Positions 8,596 through 16,377 of a DNA stretch of 27,317 nucleotides are shown in pieces. Below the pieces are notes generated by a model. The model was not told the DNA's origin and ran no database searches. It saw only the letters and a list, made by a program, of their open reading frames with translations. The stretch lies in assembly GCA_937968035.1 (NCBI GenBank), contig CALBTS010000194.1:1-27317 (forward strand), written 5' to 3'. Position 1 is the stretch's first letter; each line of letters begins with the position of its first letter. Origin of the DNA: an uncultured Methanomethylovorans sp. (GTDB lineage Archaea > Halobacteriota > Methanosarcinia > Methanosarcinales > Methanosarcinaceae). The position numbers and the translations under genes were made by a program.

Positions 8596-8712
8596 AAAAA
8601 TTTATAAAAATAATGTACTGCACAAAAATAGCTATCAGGTGACTTTGTAAAAATTGGATAATTAAAAGCATATATTTAGTTGAGCATTTCAATTGGAGTT
8701 AAAAATCCGAAA

Positions 8713-8732
8713 CCCCTTTATTTCCACTGGAG
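8713..8732 (-). promoter_or_regulatory. Origin recognition box 2
   Basis: The plus strand reads CCCCTTTATTTCCACTGGAG, whose complement is CTCCAGTGGAAATAAAGGGG. This has the complete dyad and G-string and is the best match of the set. Confidence 0.85.
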
Positions 8733-8750
8733 GGTTTATAAAAGAGAGAG

Positions 8751-8770
8751 ACCCTATTATTTCCACTGGA
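8751..8770 (-). promoter_or_regulatory. Origin recognition box 3
   Basis: The plus strand reads ACCCTATTATTTCCACTGGA, with the same dyad as box 2 and a shorter G-string. The dyads of boxes 2 and 3 are 39 bases apart, close to four helical turns, so two initiators could bind on one face. Confidence 0.8.
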
Positions 8771-8902
8771 GTCCATGGAAAAAAAATTGGTGAACAATTT
8801 TAATTTAATAGAAAAAAAAGCCTATGCCAATTATAGGCATTATATTATTTAAATCTTCCTCTAACCATGAGTGAAATAAATGTTTTCAAATTTTCAATAA
8901 TG

Positions 8903-8922
8903 CTCCAGTAGAAACCATGGGG
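8903..8922 (+). promoter_or_regulatory. Origin recognition box 4, inverted
   Basis: CTCCAGTAGAAACCATGGGG on the plus strand has the dyad with one mismatch and a G4 string. It points opposite to boxes 1-3 across the AT-rich core. Confidence 0.75.
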
Positions 8923-8959
8923 TTCCTTTGTCCGCAGAAAACCGAAATCATACTCATTC

Positions 8960-8989
8960 CATAAAATCAATCAACATAAAATCAGTCAA
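8960..8989 (+). repeat. Tandem 15-bp repeat beside the origin
   Basis: CATAAAATCAATCAA (8960-8974) is followed at once by CATAAAATCAGTCAA (8975-8989), 14 of 15 bases equal. It lies between origin box 4 and the mfnA promoter. Function is unknown; an iteron-like or regulator-binding role is possible. Confidence 0.7.
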
Positions 8990-9018
8990 ATTCCTGTGCA
9001 ATAATTGAAACATAATAG

Positions 9019-9026
9019 TTTTAAAC
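9019..9026 (+). promoter_or_regulatory. TATA-like element for mfnA
   Basis: TTTTAAAC is centred about 27 bases before the mfnA ATG. No ribosome binding site precedes that ATG, so the pair fits a leaderless transcript. Confidence 0.4.
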
Positions 9027-9048
9027 ATGCCCGTTATTTTAACAGCAA

Positions 9049-10182
9049 ATGCAGGAACATGGACAAAACTGGGAAGATGTTAAGTCTTCTTTGATACAAG
9101 CAAGATCAAAAGATATTCCTTATGAAAAAGTACTCAGTTCCATGTGCACTTATCCTCATCCAGTTGCAGTTGAAGCTTATAAGATGTTCATTGAATCTAA
9201 TATGGGAGATTATGGTCTTTTCATGGGAACATATGAACTTGAAAAAAATGTCTTAGCTATGCTTGGAGATTTATTACATAATTCCCGTCCTTACGGTTAT
9301 CTCACAACAGGAGGAACTGAGTCAAATATCCAAGCTGTGAGAGCTATGCGTAACTCTTGCAAATCTATTAAGGACCCAAATATTATAGTACCTGCATCAG
9401 CACATTTTTCTTTTGATAAGATAGCTGATATTCTGCAAATAGATGTACGTAAAGCTCGGGTGCTTTCTGATCTTGCTGTGGATACTAAACACGTCGTATC
9501 TCTTATAGATAAAAATACAGTTGGACTCGTTGGTATTGCAGGTTCCACCGAGTTTGGTCAGGTAGATCCAATTTCCAAATTATCCAAAATTGCTTTGGAT
9601 AACAGTATTTTTCTTCATGTGGATGCAGCTTTTGGAGGCTTTGTCCTCCCTTTTATCAGCGGGCATCCGTCTTTTGATTTCTCTCTTCCTGGTGTGACTT
9701 CAATCGCAATAGATCCTCATAAAATGGGTATGAGTACTATTCCTTCAGGAGCTTTGCTTTTCAGAGAAGAAAAAATGATGGATTCTTTGAGAGTAGATAC
9801 CCCATATTTGACTATCAGTAGCCAGTGCACTCTTACCGGTACTCGCAGTGGAGCTTCGGTGGCTGGAACATACGCTGTAATGAGGTATTTAGGTAAGGAA
9901 GGTTATCGCCAAATTGTTGACAGATGCATGAAATTAACTCATCTGCTTTTAGAAGAAGTTAAAAAGATTGGAGTTAATCCTGTTATCGATCCCTTGATGA
10001 ACATTGTAGCTTTATCGGTATCAGAACCTAAGAAGATACGCAAGGAATTAGCCACTCAATTTGGTTGGCAAGTTTCTATAACAAAACACCCATCTTCTAT
10101 AAGGCTTGTTGTTATGCCTCATATGACAGAAGAAAATATAATAGCTTTTGTCCAGGACTTAAAAACAGTCTTAAACAGCTAA
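9049..10182 (+). CDS. mfnA: L-tyrosine decarboxylase (methanofuran biosynthesis)
   Basis: This PLP-dependent group II decarboxylase converts L-tyrosine to tyramine, the first unit of methanofuran. Some archaeal members also decarboxylate L-aspartate to beta-alanine for coenzyme A. The 377-residue protein matches family length. It has the N-terminal SMCTYPHPVA segment, TTGGTESNIQAVRA (86-99, phosphate-binding region), HVDAAFGGFV (190-199, the PLP-contacting Asp192) and DPHKMG with the Schiff-base Lys225. The start ATG lacks a Shine-Dalgarno but has a TATA-like element 27 bases upstream, consistent with a leaderless message. The alternative substrate cannot be decided from sequence alone. It flanks the origin region and is transcribed away from it. 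Confidence 0.92.
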   Translation: MQEHGQNWEDVKSSLIQARSKDIPYEKVLSSMCTYPHPVAVEAYKMFIESNMGDYGLFMGTYELEKNVLAMLGDLLHNSRPYGYLTTGGTESNIQAVRAMRNSCKSIKDPNIIVPASAHFSFDKIADILQIDVRKARVLSDLAVDTKHVVSLIDKNTVGLVGIAGSTEFGQVDPISKLSKIALDNSIFLHVDAAFGGFVLPFISGHPSFDFSLPGVTSIAIDPHKMGMSTIPSGALLFREEKMMDSLRVDTPYLTISSQCTLTGTRSGASVAGTYAVMRYLGKEGYRQIVDRCMKLTHLLLEEVKKIGVNPVIDPLMNIVALSVSEPKKIRKELATQFGWQVSITKHPSSIRLVVMPHMTEENIIAFVQDLKTVLNS

Positions 10183-10538
10183 AAATAGTTGGAAAACTTT
10201 AAAGACCTGACAATACAGACTGACAATACAGAGTCTGAAAGCTGGGATCTTTGACGGGACCGGTAACATGTCTTGAGAAACTAACGGATTTAATGCTCTC
10301 ATAACAGCATTTTAAAGACCCAAGCCATGTTCCGGTTAAGCATTGAGGGGATGGATTAAATATTGGGAATTGATGATACCTGGCCTTGAAGCTTGTAAGG
10401 CGTGTGTTCATCAATCCCTGTATAATACTGAGTAATTCTCCAGAAGATATAAAGAAATACCAAGCTGGGTGAAAGTATTAAATTGGCAACAAGCTAATAA
10501 GATAATAATAAATATGAATATATCAGACAAGGTTAACC
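10183..10538. other. Intergenic region of unknown content
   Basis: These 356 bases contain an exact tandem 13-mer (10207-10232) and a dyad AATGCT..AGCATT (10292-10311). TTTAAAGACC occurs near both 10197 and 10311. The frames on either strand are short and broken and match nothing I recognise. It may hold an RNA or the relic of a mobile element, but I cannot support either. AAGG six bases before the ATG at 10539 is the ribosome site of the next gene. Confidence 0.4.
10207..10232 (+). repeat. Exact tandem 13-bp repeat
   Basis: CTGACAATACAGA occurs twice in direct succession (10207-10219 and 10220-10232) shortly after the mfnA stop codon. It could be a replication slippage product or a binding site pair. 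Confidence 0.85.
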
Positions 10539-11639
10539 ATGAAAACATCATTTCAAATAGGGAAAATTTTCGGCATACCAATCAAATTACATATTACTTT
10601 TTTGTTCATACTGCCTGTCTTCGCCTTGGTATTTGCCACAAATCCTGCTCCCTTTGGCTTTCAGGATCAGGCCACTCCATTGCTGAACTATCTGCTATCC
10701 TTTACAACTACTGTCCTTCTGTTTTTCTGTGTGCTTCTTCATGAACTAGGGCATTCACTTGTAGCTCAGAGATATGGCGTAGAAATAAAAGACATAACGT
10801 TGATGCTCATTGGTGGTGTTTCGTCGATGGAAGAAATACCCAGAAATCCATCTCAAGAGCTTAAAATGGCCTTTGCAGGTCCCCTTGTGAGCATAATGAT
10901 TGGTTTTACCATTTTCCTAGCCAATTTTCTAGTGGCTTCACTGATAGCTTCTTACGCAGCAACACCTATTTACATGATGTTCAACATCCTGAGTTCTATA
11001 AACATAGTTCTGGGTCTTTTTAATCTCCTGCCAGCATTTCCGATGGACGGCGGGCGTGTTCTCAGAGCATGGTATGCTAAAAGGATGAACTATGTACAAG
11101 CTACGCACTATGCTGCTTCTGTAGGAAAGATCTTTGCTTTTCTTATGGGAATAATCGGCCTTTTCTCTAATCCCTGGCTGATATTAATAGCTTTTTTCGT
11201 TTACATAGGAGCTTCCGAAGAAGACAGGTCTACAACAGTTACCGTAACTCTCGAAAAATACTCAGTTTTTGATGTAATGAGTCCGGAAGTCACATCAGTG
11301 TCCCCATATATGAACATTGAAGATCTATTACATTTTATGTTCGAGCACAAACACATGGGGTACCCTGTTATGGAAGGCAATTATTTAAAAGGGATTGTCA
11401 CGTTAAGTGATGTACATAAAGTCCCTTCTCTTGAAAGAGCAGTCTTGCAAGTAAGAGATATTATGACCACTACTGTTATTTCATTGACTGCGGACGCTAA
11501 AGCTTCAGAGGCTTTCAAATTGATGATGTCAAATAATATAGGAAGAGTACTAGTTGTAGATTCTAATGGTTCTGTGATGGGGATTCTCTCCAGAACAGAT
11601 CTTATGAGGGCAATGATGCTTTCTAATGAACAGTTGTAA
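10539..11639 (+). CDS. M50 family membrane metalloprotease with two CBS domains
   Basis: This is a site-2-protease-type intramembrane zinc protease, which cuts membrane-embedded substrates such as anti-regulators. The 366-residue protein has several transmembrane helices (about residues 17-35, 46-66, 106-135, 145-165 and 190-215). The zinc motif is HELGH (68-72), and the second ligand lies in LLPAFPMDGGR (Asp170). Two CBS domains follow at about 250-300 and 307-366 (FDVMSPEVTSV, VRDIMTTTVISL, GILSRTDLM). CBS pairs bind adenosyl ligands and may tune activity to energy state. Length and order are usual for archaeal S2P-CBS proteins. The start is supported by AAGG at good spacing. The substrate is unknown. 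Confidence 0.93.
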   Translation: MKTSFQIGKIFGIPIKLHITFLFILPVFALVFATNPAPFGFQDQATPLLNYLLSFTTTVLLFFCVLLHELGHSLVAQRYGVEIKDITLMLIGGVSSMEEIPRNPSQELKMAFAGPLVSIMIGFTIFLANFLVASLIASYAATPIYMMFNILSSINIVLGLFNLLPAFPMDGGRVLRAWYAKRMNYVQATHYAASVGKIFAFLMGIIGLFSNPWLILIAFFVYIGASEEDRSTTVTVTLEKYSVFDVMSPEVTSVSPYMNIEDLLHFMFEHKHMGYPVMEGNYLKGIVTLSDVHKVPSLERAVLQVRDIMTTTVISLTADAKASEAFKLMMSNNIGRVLVVDSNGSVMGILSRTDLMRAMMLSNEQL

Positions 11640-11721
11640 CCATGGAAAATAATATAATAAACATAAAAACATTTAAAAAGCTAGTGATATTTGTTCCATC
11701 AAATCATTTGTGAGGTGTATT

Positions 11722-13134
11722 GTGAAAAACCCAGTTAATGAAAAAGATAGAACTATTTCTGATCCCCTCATCAGTATTACTTCTTCTTCTTCAGATCTAT
11801 CAGTTTATGATTCGAACTCTTCCAGTAATTCAGGAACCTTCATAACCGACACATGTCCCCCTGAAAACCAGCAGAGTAGTTATAATCTGTCATCTCCTTC
11901 TTCAGGGGTGCATGGTTCAGAAATTGAGCCTTCCAGGATAATCATTATAGGTACAGCCCATGTATCTGAAAAGAGCGTTGCAGAGGTCAATGCAGCTATA
12001 GAAAGGGAAAAACCTGATATTGTTGCTGTAGAGCTGTGCAAACCCCGTTATGATAGTCTCAAAGGCAAAACCACTGAAACTGAGGTTCCTATCAAGGAGA
12101 TCCTCAAAGGCGGCAAGATATATCAGTACATGATACATATGCTGCTGGCCCATGTGCAGAAAAAGTTCGCTGATGAGATGGGAGTCCAGCCTGGTGCCGA
12201 GATGATCAAGGCAATAGATGCTGCTGAAGCACATGGGGCACGAATAGCGCTCATCGACAGAGACGTGCAGGTCACCTTACAGCGTTTTTGGAGCAAAATG
12301 GGCTTCATAGAGAAATTAAAGATGCTTGCAGGTCTGGTAGCAGCAGTTCTGGGTATCGGCGGCACTAAGGACATCGATATGGACACGATCACGAACCAGG
12401 ACATAGTCACAATGCTTGTGGAAGAGTTCCGTGGTACTTCTCCTAATGCTGTAAAAGTGCTTATAGATGAAAGGGATGCCTATATGGCTTCCAATCTTAT
12501 AAGGCTTGCATCTGGTGGCGGAAAAAAGATCATTGCTGTAGTAGGTGCAGGTCATAGGGCAGGAATACAGAACTATCTGTTGCACCCTGAAACCCTCCCG
12601 CGCCCGGGATCAGTAGAGGTGCTCCCGAAGAAAAGGTTCAGTTTCTTTAAGATTTTTGGCCTTATAATGCTAGCTATTCCTCTTGCAGCCTTTGCTCTAT
12701 TGCTCATTTCAGGTGTTTCTCTAAAAACCCTTGGTATAGTGTTCATCTGGTGGTTTCTCATCACCGGAGGTTTAAGTGCCCTGGGCACTGCGTTGGCACG
12801 AGGCCATCCTTATTCGGTACTAACATCCTTTTTAGTGGCCTGGATGACCACTCTTAATCCAGCTGTGGCTGCTGGATGGTATGCAGGGCTCAGAGAAGCT
12901 AAATATCGCAATCCTACCACAAGGGATCTGAAAAATCTCGTGGAAGCCGAATCAATGAAAGATATGATGAAAAATAATTTTTTCCGTGTCCTTCTTGTGA
13001 CATCTCTGGCCAATCTGGGAGCTATGGCAGGAAGTATCGTGGGTGCCTATGTAATACTCCAGATACTGGGGATTGAAGCAAAGGATTTCCTTGAGTCCGC
13101 ATTGCATGCAGGCCTGACCGTAATAGGTCTATGA
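11722..13134 (+). CDS. TraB family membrane protein
   Basis: This 470-residue TraB/PrgY-type protein has a conserved N-terminal domain: RIIIIGTAHVSEKSV (about 74-88), VAVELCKPRYDSL with the family Glu and Arg, and VVGAGHRAGI. A membrane part of about four helices follows (about 308-330, 337-355, 370-390 and 425-455). Members are linked to pheromone shut-down in Enterococcus and are proposed to be metalloprotease-like, but the archaeal role is unknown. A GTG at 11710 begins the longest frame; the GTG at 11722 has GAGGTG at 11712-11717 and is preferred. The first 70 residues are a Ser/Asn-rich low-complexity extension that I do not expect in the family. It is convergent with ftr. Confidence 0.85.
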   Translation: MKNPVNEKDRTISDPLISITSSSSDLSVYDSNSSSNSGTFITDTCPPENQQSSYNLSSPSSGVHGSEIEPSRIIIIGTAHVSEKSVAEVNAAIEREKPDIVAVELCKPRYDSLKGKTTETEVPIKEILKGGKIYQYMIHMLLAHVQKKFADEMGVQPGAEMIKAIDAAEAHGARIALIDRDVQVTLQRFWSKMGFIEKLKMLAGLVAAVLGIGGTKDIDMDTITNQDIVTMLVEEFRGTSPNAVKVLIDERDAYMASNLIRLASGGGKKIIAVVGAGHRAGIQNYLLHPETLPRPGSVEVLPKKRFSFFKIFGLIMLAIPLAAFALLLISGVSLKTLGIVFIWWFLITGGLSALGTALARGHPYSVLTSFLVAWMTTLNPAVAAGWYAGLREAKYRNPTTRDLKNLVEAESMKDMMKNNFFRVLLVTSLANLGAMAGSIVGAYVILQILGIEAKDFLESALHAGLTVIGL

Positions 13135-13136
13135 TA

Positions 13137-13158
13137 TTTTTTTTAAAAAAAGAAAAGT
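13137..13158. terminator. Two-way oligo-T terminator
   Basis: T8 (13137-13144) follows the traB-family stop codon on the plus strand. A7GAAAAG (13145-13157) supplies a T-rich tract on the minus strand after ftr. Archaeal RNA polymerase terminates at such T tracts, so the short convergent gap can serve both genes. Confidence 0.6.
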
Positions 13159-13170
13159 TCAGCTTCAGCC

Positions 13171-14067
13171 TCAGAAGAGGTCGTGAAGTCTGAACTGGTA
13201 TTTTCCGAGTTTTCCGCCGTAGTTACCTGCAGTGATCTTCTTAACACCAGGAACTGTTACAGCTGCCTTGATACCAACGGCCATTGCTTTCTTAATGGCT
13301 TCTTCACTGACACCATTGATAACGATCTCGTACACTGATTTCACATCTGCCGGGATCTCTGTGTCAGGTACCTTGTCTCTGATGGAAGGACAGTACTTCT
13401 CGTTGGCTGTGGCCTTCATGAACTTGGCATACTTGTTAGAACCTGCCTTGGAACCGCTGGCAACAATACCTCCCGGGAAAGGAGTTATGGTACCTTCAAG
13501 CTCCTTAATAGCGTCAACAGCAACCTCTGCGGCTGTCAGAGCACTCATCTGACTGTCTCCCAGGATGAAGAAGTTACCACCGGCGATACCGGATACCGCA
13601 CCAATGTTCTCTTCCACAAGGAAGTCTCCTTCCATAAGGGGTATGCTGTGCATCTTGCGCCCCGCGATCTCTTTCTGGGACTCCATACCATCACCGAAGA
13701 ACTTGAGCTTGAAGCCTACATTGAACTGTTTCTCAGCTTCTGGCATACCATTGAACACTGCAGTAGTGGGGGCGGTCAGAACACACTGTCCGAGCCTCTC
13801 CAAGAGCTGATGTTCCAGAATATCGAACTTGAAGGTGCAGATCTGGATGTACACACCGGGTCTGCCATCTGGTGTCTCGTCGCATGTTGCGAATCTTTCG
13901 ATACCTGCTTCTGCAGGACACATGATAACGGAAGTACCAAAGCCTGTTGCTTCAGTAGCTGCTACCTCTGCCCAGCGTTTTGTTGCTGCTGTGATCAATA
14001 CTCTACCTATCTTGATAGGAAAGGCCTCTGCAAAAGTGTCCTCTATTTCGACGCCATTGATTTCCAT
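13171..14067 (-). CDS. ftr: Formylmethanofuran:tetrahydromethanopterin formyltransferase
   Basis: Ftr moves the formyl group from formylmethanofuran to tetrahydromethanopterin (sarcinapterin here). It is the second step of CO2 reduction to methane and runs in reverse in methylotrophic growth, when methyl groups are oxidised to CO2. From [19 protein letters not shown] the protein has 298 residues, the usual length for this soluble cytosolic enzyme. [20 protein letters not shown], the repeated alpha/beta lobes and the C-terminal [10 protein letters not shown] all look intact. The frame extends 14 codons upstream to 14109, but the ATG at 14067 matches the family start and has GGGATC nearby. Two perfect dyads upstream (14123-14138 and 14141-14157) may regulate it. 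Confidence 0.95.
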   Translation of the reverse strand: MEINGVEIEDTFAEAFPIKIGRVLITAATKRWAEVAATEATGFGTSVIMCPAEAGIERFATCDETPDGRPGVYIQICTFKFDILEHQLLERLGQCVLTAPTTAVFNGMPEAEKQFNVGFKLKFFGDGMESQKEIAGRKMHSIPLMEGDFLVEENIGAVSGIAGGNFFILGDSQMSALTAAEVAVDAIKELEGTITPFPGGIVASGSKAGSNKYAKFMKATANEKYCPSIRDKVPDTEIPADVKSVYEIVINGVSEEAIKKAMAVGIKAAVTVPGVKKITAGNYGGKLGKYQFRLHDLF

Positions 14068-14122
14068 AGTGATCCCTTTTGATATTTCTGAAAGATCTAT
14101 CCGGTTCATATCCAGATGATGA

Positions 14123-14138
14123 TTCCTGTTAACAGGAA
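14123..14138. promoter_or_regulatory. Perfect palindrome upstream of ftr
   Basis: TTCCTGTTAACAGGAA is a 16-base perfect palindrome. It lies about 55 bases before the ftr ATG, between that start and the TATA-like element at 14182-14189. It may be an operator or a leader hairpin. Confidence 0.5.
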
Positions 14139-14140
14139 GC

Positions 14141-14157
14141 AGATACTAAAAGTATCT
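14141..14157. promoter_or_regulatory. Second dyad upstream of ftr
   Basis: AGATACT, AAA, AGTATCT forms perfect 7-base arms only two bases from the palindrome at 14123-14138. The paired dyads sit around the predicted transcription start, where a repressor would act. Confidence 0.5.
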
Positions 14158-14181
14158 CTTAGTAGAATAAAGTTGCAGTAC

Positions 14182-14189
14182 ATATAATC
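14182..14189 (-). promoter_or_regulatory. TATA-like element for ftr
   Basis: The minus strand reads AGATTATATG. Start of transcription would fall near 14157, at the second dyad, giving a leader of about 90 bases. Other AT-rich words are present, so the assignment is tentative. Confidence 0.35.
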
Positions 14190-14240
14190 TTCGAGTATGG
14201 ACAAACTTTTTACAGCAATTACTGGTGATAATATATCTTT

Positions 14241-16361
14241 TTAATCTATTGACAGGAATTTTGCATTGATGGCTACGATGATAGTGCTCAGGGACATGAG
14301 TACAGCCCCCGCAGCAGGAGATAGCATCACTCCTTGCTCATAAAGTATGCCTGCAGCAAGGGGTATTGCCACTACATTATATCCTGTGGCCCAGAACAGG
14401 TTCTGCAACATCTTCCTGTAAGTAGCCCGGGAAAGACTGACAATGGAAGCAACATCCTTTGTATTGCTTTTGACCAGTATTATATCCGCAGTTTCCACTG
14501 CAATATCAGTACCCGCACCTATGGCAATTCCTATGTCTGCCCTGGCAAGGGCAGGAGCATCGTTCACGCCATCTCCTGTCATGGCAACCACAAGACCTCT
14601 TGATTGCACCTCCTTTACCTTGGCAGCTTTTTCCTGTGGCAGCACCTCTGCAAAGTATTCATCAAGTCCTGTTTCCTCAGCAACCCATCTTGCAACCTGT
14701 TCATGATCACCGGTAAGCATCATACATTTGATCCCCATTTCTTTAAGGGCCTTAACAGCCTGTTTTGCTTCGGGTCTGATAATATCGGCCAATGCAATGG
14801 CACCTTTCACTTTTCCCTCGATCATTACGTAAACAACTGTCTTACCTTGTAATATGAGCTTGCTTACAATTTCATTTTCGATGATGATACCCTGTTCCCT
14901 CAGGTATCCAGGACTGACCATCTTCACCTCTTTTCCTTCCACAATTCCCTGGGCTCCTTTTCCGGGAATGGACAGGAAATTATCCACTTTATATACATCT
15001 TCCACAGATGCTGCTATACCCCTGGCGATCGGATGTTCCGAGTTAGCTTCCACAGATGCTGCATATTTCAATAATTCTTCTTCTTTTATCGTAGTGTCCA
15101 AAATAATTATCTCTGTCACACCAAACTTGCCAGTGGTCAACGTACCGGTCTTGTCAAAGATAATGGCATTCAGGTTACGTGCGTTCTCGAAGGCCACACG
15201 GTTCCTGATAAGCAGGCCATTACGAGCTGCGACTGCGGAGGATATGGCAACTACAAGGGGTATTGCAAGACCCAGGGCATGAGGACATGTTATTACCATT
15301 ACCGTAACCGCTCTTTCCAGAGCGAACGCGAGGTCCATATCCATCAACTGTGACCACACCAATAAAGTGATAGTTCCACCCGTAAGAGAAATGATAGTAA
15401 GCCACTTGGCTGCTCTGTCCGCCAGCTCCTGGGTATGTGATTTGCTTTCCTGGGCTTCTTTGACAAGTGCAACCACCTGAGAAAGAAAAGATTCAGCCCC
15501 AGTTTTTTTAACTTCGATGGTTATGGCTCCTTCACCATTGACAGCCCCTCCAATGACCTCATTACCTTTCACTTTACTGACAGGCTTCGATTCTCCAGTG
15601 AGCATGGCTTCGTTAACAGATGTATCTCCATGAATTACGACCCCGTCTGCAGGGATCTTCTCTCCGGGTCTTACAAGAAGTATATCACCGGTAACGATCC
15701 CTTCCAGAGGGATATCCCTCACATTTCCCTTCTCATCAACCTTATGGGCATCAGCCGGCAGCAATCTGGCCAGTTCTTCCAGTGCTTTGGAAGCTCCCAT
15801 CACAGAACGCATCTCAAGCCAGTGGCCAAACAGCATGATATCTATAAGTGTTGCCAGTTCCCAGAATAAGATCATCCCCATCAGGCCAAAAACAACCAGA
15901 CTACTATAAATATATGCTACTGTTATAGCAACAGCTATCAGGGTCATCATACCGGGAGCATGCGAAATCAGTTCTTGCCTGATACCCACAAGGAAAGGGC
16001 GGCCACCGTAGAAGAATATAACTGTGGAAAGCAGGAACAGTATATAAATATCACCTCTAAAGGAGGGCACTGTTATCCCAAAAACTGCAAACAGGAACTC
16101 CTGGATAACTGGAGACAGTAAGAGCACAGGGATGGTGATAATGACAGAAACAAAGAACCTTTTCCTGAAATCCTTGACCATCATTGCATGGTGGTCAGTG
16201 TGTCCTGTGCGCATGTCCTTTGAACCATACTTATTCTGCTGGTTTTGATCTCCATGTTCCATATGTTCATGTTCTTCCATATGTGATGGGTGTTCTTCCA
16301 TTAACATTTGTCCAGCATTATGGCGCATACGCTCATGCATTTGCATCTTATCATCTTCCAT
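14241..16361 (-). CDS. copB: CopB-type heavy-metal P-type ATPase
   Basis: This P1B ATPase exports copper, or silver, across the membrane. The 706-residue protein starts with a His/Met-rich tail (residues 1-60, with HPSHMEEHEHMEHG) in place of the CxxC metal-binding domains of CopA. Transmembrane helices begin near 68. The actuator loop TGES is at 255-258, the ion site CPH at 359-361, the phosphorylated Asp in DKTGT at 403-407, and the HP pair in SEHPIARG. GDGVNDAPAL is the hinge motif. CPH rather than CPC, together with the His-rich N-terminus, places it in the CopB (P1B-3) group. GGGGGGCGGAG precedes the ATG. The gene starts 16 bases after the end of a CooS-like remnant and may use that relic's promoter. 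Confidence 0.92.
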   Translation of the reverse strand: MEDDKMQMHERMRHNAGQMLMEEHPSHMEEHEHMEHGDQNQQNKYGSKDMRTGHTDHHAMMVKDFRKRFFVSVIITIPVLLLSPVIQEFLFAVFGITVPSFRGDIYILFLLSTVIFFYGGRPFLVGIRQELISHAPGMMTLIAVAITVAYIYSSLVVFGLMGMILFWELATLIDIMLFGHWLEMRSVMGASKALEELARLLPADAHKVDEKGNVRDIPLEGIVTGDILLVRPGEKIPADGVVIHGDTSVNEAMLTGESKPVSKVKGNEVIGGAVNGEGAITIEVKKTGAESFLSQVVALVKEAQESKSHTQELADRAAKWLTIISLTGGTITLLVWSQLMDMDLAFALERAVTVMVITCPHALGLAIPLVVAISSAVAARNGLLIRNRVAFENARNLNAIIFDKTGTLTTGKFGVTEIIILDTTIKEEELLKYAASVEANSEHPIARGIAASVEDVYKVDNFLSIPGKGAQGIVEGKEVKMVSPGYLREQGIIIENEIVSKLILQGKTVVYVMIEGKVKGAIALADIIRPEAKQAVKALKEMGIKCMMLTGDHEQVARWVAEETGLDEYFAEVLPQEKAAKVKEVQSRGLVVAMTGDGVNDAPALARADIGIAIGAGTDIAVETADIILVKSNTKDVASIVSLSRATYRKMLQNLFWATGYNVVAIPLAAGILYEQGVMLSPAAGAVLMSLSTIIVAINAKFLSID

Positions 16362-16377
16362 GTGCTCCGCCCCCCCT

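Larger units (their letters stand above)
8577..8922. other. oriC: Probable chromosomal replication origin (oriC)
   Basis: The noncoding region next to orc1 carries at least four origin recognition boxes of the archaeal type TCCAGTGGAAA plus G-string. Three are on the minus strand (8577-8595, 8713-8732 and 8751-8770) and one is on the plus strand (8903-8922). The inverted sets enclose an AT-rich core (about 8777-8900), a likely unwinding element, that contains two small dyads: AAAATTG..CAATTTT at 8783-8801 and GCCTAT..ATAGGC at 8820-8838. Weaker half-box matches lie at about 8520-8540 (TTTTCTTCCATTGG) and 8540-8556 (ACATTGGAAATTAGGG). Inverted ORBs around an AT-rich stretch beside orc1 is the known layout of archaeal origins. 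The longer frame over this stretch (8345-8650) does not look coding. Confidence 0.85.

Noticed and set aside
8345..8650. 101-codon plus-strand frame beside orc1
   Set aside because: It overlaps the orc1 start, covers its TATA box and origin boxes, and has no recognisable domain. The composition does not look coding.
10199..10414. 71-codon minus-strand frame after mfnA
   Set aside because: It has no ribosome site, no family resemblance and an odd composition, so a random frame is more likely. I also tried reading the region as a TnpB remnant and could not support it.
13648..14082. 144-codon plus-strand frame opposite ftr
   Set aside because: It is a shadow of the conserved ftr gene on the other strand, Cys/His-rich by chance, and lies fully within it.
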